Shown one piece after another: positions 1 through 8,997 of a DNA stretch of 64,000 bases. A program made the translations under genes and the position numbers. Location of the stretch: assembly GCA_027405735.1 (NCBI GenBank), contig JAPEHQ010000010.1, positions 1,240,001-1,304,000 of the forward strand, given 5' to 3'. The notes under the pieces were generated by a model. The model was not told where the DNA came from and did not search any database. It worked only from the letters and a program-made list of their open reading frames with translations. This DNA is from Mucor racemosus. Its lineage: Eukaryota > Mucoromycota > Mucoromycetes > Mucorales > Mucoraceae. Numbering within the stretch: position 1 is the first letter of the stretch; the number at the start of each line of letters is the position of its first letter.

Positions 1-465
1 TCCTACTCCTTCCTGTGGTCTCTGTGGTGAACATGAAGATCTGTATCACTTTGTCATTGGTTGTGAACATAAATCTTAGTTCTGGTCGGCCATTATAAAC
101 ATGTTTTCTTTGCATAATAGTTTCCCAACCGATCTATCCATTTGGTCAGGCTTAATTACCTTGTGCTCAATGGGCTCTATACCTTTGGACTCTTCTGTTT
201 TGGTTTTTCTGGGGACAGCTTTTAGCTCGCTATGGAAGTATCACTGGAGATGTACAATAGATGAGGAACAATGGAGAGCAGCCACAATTTTATATAGTTT
301 TAAGATAGACAATGCTTTTTTTTATTTCTTCTTAGGCGGTAGCTGCTGGTGTTAATACTCTTACAATAGCTCCTCTTTCATAGTATTTTACTTTAATATA
401 TAATTATTTTTTATTTTAATAAAAGACAAATTTACATACAAAAAAAAAAAAAAAAAAAAAAAAAA
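1..465 (+). mobile_element. 3' end of a LINE (non-LTR) retrotransposon, copy A, truncated by window edge
   Basis: The conceptual translation begins with a CX2CX7HX4C zinc-finger pattern (CGLCGEHEDLYHFVIGC), typical of the C-terminal end of LINE reverse-transcriptase ORFs. It continues for about 90 residues and ends shortly before a run of about 25 A at 441-465, the retrotransposon poly(A) tail. The same segment occurs at 19536-20003. In this copy a tag stop replaces the Trp codon just after the finger, and a T-run indel shifts the frame near the end, so the copy is dead. The 5' part lies outside the window, so no target-site duplication can be tested. The family call rests on the finger plus poly(A); the reverse transcriptase domain itself is not in view. 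Confidence 0.75.
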
Positions 466-797
466 GTCTAATGTTTCCTGGCATTGAAGCAGCTTTTACT
501 ACGGTGAGATATCTTGATCTTCAATCATAAAAAACTTGTGAATAAATAAAGCCTTTCAAATATGAAGTTTAATCTTAATATGCACCAATATGCAAATAAT
601 CTAAGGGTTGAATCTGATACTGGTAATAAATTATAAATTTTCTCATGCAGATGTTGTACAGATGATTTAGGCTTTTTAACGGATAATAAATAATCTCCTT
701 AATTTACGAGATAATGTGTATATAAAACACTTAAAGTATTCGGCACGACTTCCGTTATACAGTTTCGTTTTTTACAATCTTTATTTCTCGAAATATA
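466..797. promoter_or_regulatory. AT-rich intergenic region and probable promoter of the dehydrogenase gene
   Basis: No coding signal is seen. A TATAAAA box lies at 721-727, about 70 bp upstream of the ATG at 798, followed by a pyrimidine-rich stretch, which fits a core promoter for the downstream gene. Confidence 0.4.
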
Positions 798-2062
798 ATG
801 ACAATTGATCAATCAAACTTGTCTGCCATGCTGTACGGCGCAGAAAATCTTCGCTTGGTAAATCATATTATGTGAAACTTTTTTGCATATTACTAAAATT
901 TTGATGCTTCTATGCAGGAAAGAATACCAATTGAAAGTCCAAACCCAGGAGGTATGCTTGTAAATAACCAATACTATTTATTTTAGTTTTAAGCAATTAC
1001 TTCAAAACATTAGAGGTGCAAATCAATGTCAAGGCAACCGGTATCTGTGGTTCTGATCTTCATTATTATCGCACTGGCCGTTTAGGACCAAGAATACTAG
1101 AAAAACCAATGATATTAGGTCATGAATCCTGTGGCATAATCACTCAAGTGGGAGAGAATGTACTAGATCTTCGTATTGGCGATAGAGTGGTGATTGAACC
1201 TGGTCTTGCTTGTTCTCAATGCCAGTTATGCTTACAGGGACGTTACAATTTATGTCCTACAATGAAATTTTCGTCGTCATTGTTAGGTGGTGTAAATCAT
1301 GGTACTTTAAGGGATTATGTTTGTTTCCCCTCTCATTTGTGTCACAAGTAAGATATTAAGTTGTGTAAATTTATTGCATAATTTAAATTGTTGGCTAACT
1401 TTTTTAGAATGCCAGATAATATGACATATGAACAAGGAGCTTTGATTGAACCCTTAGCCGTGGCTGTACATGCTGTAAAACGTACACCAGTCGATGCCAA
1501 TTCTTCAGTTGTAATTATCGGCGCGGGCCCAATTGGGCTGCTTGTAGCAGCAGTTGCCAGGGCTAAAGGTGCATCATGCCTTGTTATGGACATAAACCAA
1601 AAACGTCTTGATTTTGCACGAGTGTATTTGCCGTCTATCAAAACAGAATTACTACCGCTACCGCCCAAGACAGATGCATTAGCATGGTCTGAACAACAAG
1701 CTGTATTATTGCAATTAAGTGCTGATACAATAGATGCTGTCTTTGAATGCACGGGTGCTGAGACAAGTATTAGTTTAGCTATGCATATTGTACGTCGAGG
1801 AGGTGTAGTTATGTTGATCGGCATGGGTACTGTGCAATGTGTTTTGCCTATTGATTTGATTTCAACTCGAGAAATTGATGTCAAAGGAAACTTTCGATAT
1901 GCTAACGTACATCCTGAAGCTATTGCTCTAGTATCTGATGGCCAAATTCCTACAGAGGGATTAGTATCTCACAGATTTCCGTTGGAGGAAGCTGTAATTG
2001 CGTTTGAGCAGGCTAAGCAGTCTTCAGATGTAATCAAGATTCAAATTGGAAGCTTTGACTAA
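798..2062 (+). CDS. Zinc-dependent sorbitol/xylitol-type dehydrogenase (MDR family), 4 exons
   Basis: Oxidises a polyol (sorbitol, xylitol or similar) to a ketose using NAD(H) in the cytosol; the substrate cannot be fixed from sequence. Exons 798-857, 918-951, 1014-1347 and 1408-2062 join in frame to 360 aa, the usual length for this family. Visible marks are the catalytic zinc site (Cys in TGICGSDLHYY, His-Glu in GHES, Glu in VIEP), the four-cysteine structural-zinc loop (CSQCQLCLQGRYNLC) and the Rossmann loop GAGPIG. An Asp follows the second strand (VMDIN), which favours NAD over NADP. Introns are 56-62 nt with standard borders. The start is the first ATG after a TATA box. It could be L-arabinitol rather than sorbitol dehydrogenase. 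Confidence 0.9.
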
Positions 2063-2490
2063 TCTGCTTTAATTTAATTCAACATAACACGGCTTAAAAA
2101 GGCAAATTTAAACAGATCAAGCAATAGTATAAATAGAAGTTGTTGCCTGTCTTGAAAAATGTAATTGTTACACTACATTCAAATTCTTGGACTTGGTTAA
2201 TATAATGTGTTACCAATAAATTTTTATGAAATACTAATGTGCACACAATGCCATAATGTTATAGAGTTAAGTATAACCAAAATTATACTACATTACAAAG
2301 AAATATATTATACAAGTTTATAAAGTAAGACTCGATTTTGCGAAAAACAGGGAGCATTTCGAAGCTGCACTCATTACAGTGTAACATCAAAATTTATCAC
2401 TGAAAAATTTAGTGCTATAAATCAACGGATTTTCTTCATTTTCTTTTGGAGCTTTATCTTTTCTTTCCCTAATTATTTGTTTGATTTAAT

Positions 2491-2961
2491 ATGAAGCTTC
2501 ATTTAGCTTGCTTACTTTCCTTATTTTTTGCAGCCTTCGTAAGTGCTGTTGATAGACCCACTGCTTCTTTACCTGCTGTTTCTGGTGGTATTGTTTGTGC
2601 AATGTCATTATGTCCAACTGCGACATTAAGTAAAAGAGATTTGGCATGCCCAGCACATTGCAAGGACAATTGCCGAATTATCGATGATCAATGCTGTCCT
2701 GGTACTCAAAAGGCTATATGTAACAGTAACTCCAGTTCTGTTGTTGATTCATCTTCATTGACGACATCTAGTTCTGTGGCCATCCCAACTTCCAGTAGTT
2801 TGATTGCAACTTCTTCAATTTCTCCATCATCATCATCATCATCAGTTCAACCATCTCAATCTGCTATAAATAATACACCAAGCAGTGCTGAATCAACCAG
2901 AATTGTATGGTCATCTGTCTTGTTGATGGTTTTTGTAACGTTTATCATGAATGCTTTCTAA
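2491..2961 (+). CDS. Small secreted cysteine-rich, serine-rich protein, probably GPI-anchored
   Basis: A single-exon protein of 156 aa. Residues 1-19 form a signal peptide (MKLHLACLLSLFFAAFVSA). A domain with eight cysteines follows (residues about 35-78, including a CC pair), then a Ser/Thr-rich stalk of about 60 residues and a hydrophobic C-terminal tail (SVLLMVFVTFIMNAF) of the kind removed on GPI attachment. This architecture fits a fungal cell-wall or plasma-membrane surface protein. No family is recognised from the cysteine spacing. A TATAAAT box at 2416-2422 lies about 70 bp upstream of the start. The GPI call is inference from layout. Confidence 0.7.
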   Translation: MKLHLACLLSLFFAAFVSAVDRPTASLPAVSGGIVCAMSLCPTATLSKRDLACPAHCKDNCRIIDDQCCPGTQKAICNSNSSSVVDSSSLTTSSSVAIPTSSSLIATSSISPSSSSSSVQPSQSAINNTPSSAESTRIVWSSVLLMVFVTFIMNAF

Positions 2962-3469
2962 TCTGGTATTTTTGGCGGGTTATTAAAAATGGCAATTATC
3001 ATACAGTTGTGTCCCATTTATTTCTCTGAATCAATAAATACAGTTTTTTCAGACTTCTATTTCCCAAATAACCTGGGAATCTTTTCCAAAAAAAAAAAAA
3101 CTCATGTTGTTTGGGGGGGAGAAATCGATAGAAGTTCGAGTTACTTATAAAAAAAATTCCAAATTTATTAGAATGGCCTTTTGTTTATACGAAAAATTCG
3201 AGCAGACATTATTTTGGGCATGTAATAAGAATTATATATTTTCATGGACTTGAAAACAGTTTAATTAAAGTTAAACAGAAAATGCATTAGGCCATGAAAA
3301 CAGTTTTTCGTAACCTCTTTTCTTAACATATTTCAAACTACGAAACATTATTTTGTTATTTGAATGATAAGAAAAAAAGGAAAAAGAAGCACAGCATAGA
3401 GAGAATTAAAAGAACCCTAAACTATTTCCTCAAATCTTCGATTAATTCATCGCAGAAAGCAGCCTGGGT
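2962..3469. other. Intergenic, AT-rich; holds one arm of a dispersed inverted repeat
   Basis: 3' flank of the wall-protein gene (AATAAA near 3034) followed by non-coding sequence. Segment 3167-3278 is matched in inverted orientation at 8828-8905. No convincing gene; the small lysine-rich ORF at 3360-3578 overlaps the edge of the Fanzor-like remnant on the other strand. Confidence 0.4.
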
Positions 3470-4560
3470 GTCTATGACTACAGATTGCAGCCGGCGAGAA
3501 AAATTGCTCTCTGTGCTCAAACAGATGTTCTATCATTGGTTTGCAATATATTATCAACAATATGCGCAGGATGAGTAGTTTTATGGAAACAATAAACACA
3601 GGTTTTTGATGTATTAAGCTCATTAGTAATAATTGTTGCTATGTATCTTAAGTGGTTATGAGGTTTCCATTTGCCACCGTACTCTTTGAACCCTTTGATT
3701 CGTGATCCAACTGAATATCCCCTATCACCAACAAATGCGATGGTGTTGCCTCTTTGACCTTGATTGATAAATCTTCGTTCATTGGAACAAACTTGATCGA
3801 GGAATTTTTATCCTCTTAATTCTCTGCTCCTTCTTTTGTTGGTGATAGCTTTGCTGTAGTAAAACTCTCTCATCAACCTACAATGCTGGGAGTATGGTTG
3901 AGTCAATTGATCTAATGTAGAAGACATTGCTTCTAAAAGACGACTATTAGACAACTCTTCTTCTGCATCCAGTACTTTCTGCCCTTTTATTGTTCGTTTT
4001 ACAATTAATGGTCAATGTAGAAGATGGCGGCATAAAAAGATCATTGACTCTTTCATCGTCAACATCTATAATATGCTTAATATACAAGTAATTTTTTTTA
4101 TGCTTATGATACATACCATCGTTTTCTAAAAACTGAATAATAACTATAAAGTTCAATGTAGTTGTGGTTTTTGAACCTGTTTATATCAAATGATGCTGTT
4201 TCAGTCATATTAACAAGACCATTGTCGGTACCACCAAAGAAAGTATTTCTTGAATATAGATTTCGTCGCTCAAAGAAACTTCTTCAGCATTCTTCAGACA
4301 GTAACTATTCTCTTGAGTAATTGTATATGGCTTTGTTCTTTCTGTTGGTTCCTTATTGAGATATATTAATTGGTGAAACTCTAGACGTCTTTTCTGTAAT
4401 TCACTTTTGATACAAGCTATGTTCTTGTTCAACAATCTTCGTCTTTGCTTTTCTTCTTCTATTTGGTTGTGGCATTTGTTACCGTGCCTATCATACCATG
4501 TAATTATTGCATCAATTAAAAATGCATCATCATAATTCTATGCATGTCTTATGTCAAGAA
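3470..4560 (-). pseudogene. Decayed TnpB/Fanzor-like RNA-guided nuclease gene (RuvC core plus zinc ribbon)
   Basis: On the minus strand, three frames together give a protein with the layout of eukaryotic TnpB relatives. From the N-terminal side these are: FLIDAIITWYDRHGNK (about 4530-4480); a charged helix region; FGGTDNGLVNMTETASF (about 4230-4180), which fits RuvC-I with its Asp; a basic stretch ending ERRFINQGQRGNTIAFVGDR, then GYSVGSRIKGF (about 3790-3690); and ELNTSKTCVYCFHKTTHP (about 3620-3570), which fits the TSxxCxxC zinc ribbon of TnpB/OrfB. The frame is broken by several indels and stops (for example a stop after the RuvC-I block and a TAA before the RuvC-II block), so no product is expected. 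The RuvC-III end and second CxxC are not clear. Motif resemblance is seen directly; the Fanzor assignment is inference from family knowledge. Confidence 0.55.
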
Positions 4561-5366
4561 ATACCAACGGCATGTATTACTCTCCACAAAAAGTATTCAG
4601 ACAACATTTCTTATATTAGGTACAGCGCACTTTGACCCATATGGCAGTTTATGAATAAATTATGTTTTGATGTTGATATAGTCAAAAGATTAATAAATAC
4701 ATCACAATCTAGAACCGAGATCCTTAAGGAAATGTGTATTTCAAATAGGTTTTATGAGAATTTATACTCGTATTATCCCCCTTTATAGTTGATGTCCATG
4801 AGAGAATTATAACTAAATCAGGTTTATACTCTACGTTCATGGTTAGATACAGAGGTAGTTTTTTTTTTATAAGATCGGAAACAGTAGCTATAGCAATGTA
4901 CTAATCTTTTCTTTTCTATATTTCTTATATACATCCTCCTTTGTTGTAGATTTCATTTATATCTTTTTTCTTGAATTTTAATTTTTGCTTATATTTTAAT
5001 TTTTTAATATTTGAAAATCAAGATACTTTTACAACTGTCTCTGCATAATTTTTAGTATAAGCGATCTTAAGTCTAGTATCATTCAACTTTTTTATTTCCA
5101 TATTAAGAAATGAGCTTGGATCTTCAAAACCTCTGATTTGGCGAACGATAAATTTGGGTTTCCATTTTTATTTTGTTGGAGTTATGATACTGTATGTTCT
5201 TGATTTGCACCGTGATTATTTGAACAACATATGGAGACTTCAAAGATGCGATTGAATGAAAAAACCTATAAGAAAGGATTGAGAACCTGTGTCCTTTTAA
5301 AACTAAAATAAGTTACACCGAATGCAATTGTGTTTAGTTGAAACGTTTGTCAAAATGATTAAGCAA
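4561..5366. other. Non-coding AT-rich stretch
   Basis: No ORF, RNA gene or clear repeat is seen. It may include more decayed N-terminal sequence of the Fanzor-like remnant, but no motif supports this. Confidence 0.3.
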
Positions 5367-5703
5367 ATATTCAGTGGCTGATCTCCTCCTACTTTATTCA
5401 GAGCACTTCCTATACTGAATGGGCTAATGATCTTGAGATCATATAGTATTCGACCATCAGTAGCCAACTACCAGCGATAATTGACCGGACTCGAGACCCA
5501 AAAGCTGCATTTAGAAGGAACCTGACCAGCCTTTCCCTCTAGCACTGCCATTTCCTATTCAATATCCCAAAAAGATATTGATCCAAAACGATACATACAA
5601 TGATCGGTTGTACTGGCATACAATGTCCAGATCATTGTTCATACACCAGCGATGTATAAACGTACAGCAGCTGTCAACTTTCTTTTTAGCCAAGTTTGAA
5701 CAT
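5367..5703. repeat. 337-bp direct repeat, copy 1
   Basis: Starts ATATTCAGTGGCTGATCTCC and ends CCAAGTTTGAACAT. It is repeated in the same orientation at 5813-6149 with only a few substitutions (for example actgaatggg/accgaatggg and cgaccatcag/caaccatcag) and no length change seen. The 446-bp period means 109 bp of other sequence separates the copies. Confidence 0.85.
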
Positions 5704-5812
5704 CTCCATTAATTATAAAGTGAACGAGACAAACTAACAATGCATTCAGAATATCCTGTATTCCCCTTAGAACGTATTACAGCATTTGACGTACGCTTTG
5801 GCAACCAAAAAG
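5704..5812. other. Spacer between the direct repeats; holds a possible upstream exon
   Basis: Contains an ATG at about 5740 that opens a frame running into repeat copy 2 (MHSEYPVFPLERITAFDVRF...) and stopping at about 5889. Because the frame reads coherently across the repeat boundary, copy 2 may be the older one and copy 1 a partial duplicate. No family is recognised. Confidence 0.35.
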
Positions 5813-6149
5813 ATATTCAGTGGCTGATCTCCTCCTACTTTATTCAGAGCACTTCCTATACCGAATGGGCTAATGATCTTGAGATCATATAGTATTCAAC
5901 CATCAGTAGCCAACTACCAGCGATAATTGACCGGACTCGAGACCCAAAAGCTGCATTTAGAAGGAACCTGACCAGCCTTTCCCTCTAGCACTGCCATTTC
6001 CTATTCAATATCCCAAAAAGATATTGATCCAAAATGATACATACAATGATCGGTTGTACTAGTATACAATGTCCAGATCATTGTTCATACACCAGCGATG
6101 TATAAACGTACAGCAGCTGTCAACTTTCTTTTTAACCAAGTTTGAACAT
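5813..6149. repeat. 337-bp direct repeat, copy 2
   Basis: Second copy of the 5367-5703 repeat. It ends about 235 bp before the start of the PD-(D/E)XK-motif gene. It encodes no recognised domain. Confidence 0.85.
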
Positions 6150-6383
6150 AGTTGTGTGCCCAAGAAGAAAAGCCCTTACAAGATTACGATGAATAACGTC
6201 AGTTGAGTGAACATACCAGAACAAAGATACAAAAATGCTTTTAATAGTATAGATTCAGTATAAACCACCTCAAGTCGCGTAATTGGAAAAGTGTACGTTG
6301 TTTATTCGATCAGAAAAGCGCCTCCATTCTTTTCTCTTTTCGTTTTCTACCTGTCTTCTTTTACCATTTAACAGCGCTATCCA

Positions 6384-8202
6384 ATGATATATTTCATAGA
6401 AACTCCTGCAAATGAATGGGACGTTAAAAAGGCTTTTGCTGCATATTTTATGGAATACGATGGGGAAGAAGTAGTAGACCGAATGAATAAAGATCTTCAA
6501 GCATTGAAAGATTCACAAAACGTGGGAACAAATCTTAAAAAAAAAGATTGAGCATTTCAGGTCAACAATCGATGTGAGTATTTCTTTTTTAACTATTTGA
6601 TATTTGTTTAACTCTCTTTGTAGAAGAAAAAAAGCGAATTGGGCACTCTCGGTGATAACAAGACAAAGAATATATTTTACCAACAAGGTAATGGTGTGGT
6701 AAATAACAACATCGACAGTATCAACATTAGCAATTCTAAAAAGCGAGGAGGAGAAGTAAGTGTCCTAAGCTCTTCCTTGATTGTTGTCATATTTATTTAT
6801 TTTTGTAGTCAAGCACAAGCAAAAGTCAGAAGAAGCAAAAAACTCAAGAAGCTGACAGCGATAAAGAAATAGAGTAAGCCCAATGGTTATTTATAGAAGG
6901 TGTAGAATTATACCAACATGGCATTCTAGTGCATTGTTCAACCCTAGTGAAACGAAGTTCCCAAGTTTGCCAGCGAGAGTAGAAGTCCTTGAGCCATCTG
7001 ATTTTGATTTTGAAGTGAAACCCCCGTATTTACTGAATCAGATCAACATTAGCAATTGTTTTATCAAGTACCAAAAAGATATTGCTGTCAAGAACAATCG
7101 AGATGGTTTGCTGGTAGAGACAAATCCGCATGAATTACTGGCTATAAATAATGTGTTATTGCTGAAACCCGGACAACATAGTGAGATGCTACTAAACCAT
7201 TTTTCTGAGGAGTTATTGAAAGATGTTGAGCAAGATTTGGTTGATAGATTTCAAATCAAAGACGTGGAGTTTGATACGGAGAAGAAAGCAGCAATCGATT
7301 CCACGTTGAAGGTAAATAGTTTACAAAATTTCTTGGTTTTTACTAGATCATCTAATGGCCATCTTTACTATCATATTGTAGGAATTGAAAAAGGACAACA
7401 TGACATCTAAACAAGCCGCTAGACAAATATTCAGTTTGCAATCTAATAACTCTACATTCAATGCGATTGATGCTATTATTTTGAGCTTACATAATCTGAT
7501 TCAAACTATCCCTAAAAAGAAGTTCAATGGTCTTGTGCGTGAAAATGCTATTTCATGTTCTTATGCTGATGCTGTATTGTCTCCTATGTTCACTAATCCA
7601 GATGAAAATAAGCATCTTTTATGGTAGGTTATTTTGAGAAAACTTTAAGGAAGAAGAATATTGATACGAGTTCAACAACTTTTAGGTTAAATACACAGGT
7701 TCTCGAGGAAAGTAGCAAACAGCCAGACTTTGCGGGTAAAAACTTGATGGGTAGCAATTGGACTGGTCCTGCTATTGTTGGTGAAGTGAAAGGAGAAGAC
7801 CAGAAGGATGACAAATATATTTGCTTATTGGATTTGATTCGTATTGGTTGTATTTCTGTCGACTCTATTAACCATAATCTGTATGATGGCGTTATTGGTG
7901 TTCATATTGTTGGATTGCAAGTTTCATTTTATATTACTACTTTGGTTGCTGATGGCTTGTACATTATGATGGAATTATGTTCGTTGACTTTACCACGAGA
8001 TGCGACACAATTGAAATGTTATGCTACCAACTTTGATGACTTGTTGACTGTTTTACAATATTCTGAAAAGTGTGTTGTTACAAGTAACCAAGAAAAATTG
8101 AAAGAAATGGCAGTTGAAGGCATTGTTACTCCAGAATTTAGTCGTATCGTTTCAGTATCGAAGGATAGAAAACGTGAATGCCCAATTGTTTATCACCACT
8201 GA
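6384..8202 (+). pseudogene. PD-(D/E)XK nuclease-like protein, 6 exons, one-base frameshift in exon 1
   Basis: Exons 6384-6573, 6624-6755, 6809-6873, 6948-7311, 7382-7623 and 7686-8202 join through standard GT-AG borders. They form one frame of about 502 aa only if one base is discounted in the run of nine A at 6537-6545; as read, exon 1 hits TGA soon after. In the C-terminal third, QPDFAG followed about 20 residues later by GEVKG fits the D...ExK core of the PD-(D/E)XK nuclease superfamily, then come alternating helices and strands. The N-terminal part has a basic, Lys-rich section with NIFYQQGNGVVNNN. I believe this is a multi-copy hypothetical family in Mucoromycota; that is recollection, not something shown here. 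It is either a recent pseudogene or an intact gene with a homopolymer sequencing error, since no other break exists. Confidence 0.6.
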
Positions 8203-8997
8203 TAATTTTATTACACTTTATATTCACTCTCATGACAATACCTTATCCATTTATGCCTTACGATTTTATATAGTTTATAGTTCATAATAAATACCTATCA
8301 TGATAAATGTCTTTTAATAAAATTTCGAATGATCTTGTTTGAATATTGGTGATCCTTATAAATTATGCATTGATAATGTCTTACATAAGTAGATTGCCAC
8401 TTAGGGTTTCGTCTATATCAAAAGAATTTTGGTTTGAGTTCTCCCTGGTAAAATCATTATTATAAGCTTTAAGGCTTTTATGGTGGTGGAATAAGCTTAT
8501 AATTTTACTGATATGCGGATTATATAGATTTGGTACAATGAGTGCAAATTATTTTATTCTAAACACTTCAAAAAAGACTCCATAAATTCACTTTATGTGC
8601 GATTTGGACAAATCACGATTTTTCTCCAGGAAAATGAAGAATTTTGGTCAAATGTGAAGTATGATGTAAAGAGAAACCCGTTCGACAGACACTATGTTAG
8701 TTTCTTCCCAAGATGCTTGAGCGAAGAGGTGCTATGATAGAATTTCATTGTGATATTCTCTTTTTAGTTAGATTTATGGTGCCCCTTTTTTTCTTCGTTT
8801 AAATAATAAAATCAATACTTCCATAGTCTGTTTAGCTTTAACTAAACTGTTTTCACGTTCATGAAAATGTATAATTCTTATTGCATGCCTGGCTCGCCAT
8901 TCTAATTTCAAATAGACCGGACTTTTTTTCAAATAACCTGAAAAATACAGTATGAAAAACTCCCTTTTCTCTCTTTCTCTATATTTTTGTTTATGTT
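8203..8997. other. Intergenic; one arm of dispersed inverted repeat, promoter of the EDEM-like gene
   Basis: AT-rich, no gene seen. Segment 8828-8905 is the inverted match of 3167-3278. A pyrimidine-rich stretch (ctctttctct region, 8961-8985) precedes the ATG at 8998. Confidence 0.4.

Noticed and set aside
1342..1884. Long minus-strand ORF opposite the dehydrogenase
   Set aside because: Antisense shadow of the fourth exon; the plus strand has complete family motifs.
3947..4435. Two minus-strand ORFs taken as separate small genes
   Set aside because: They are out-of-frame or frameshifted pieces of the TnpB/Fanzor-like relic; the recognisable blocks change frame across them.
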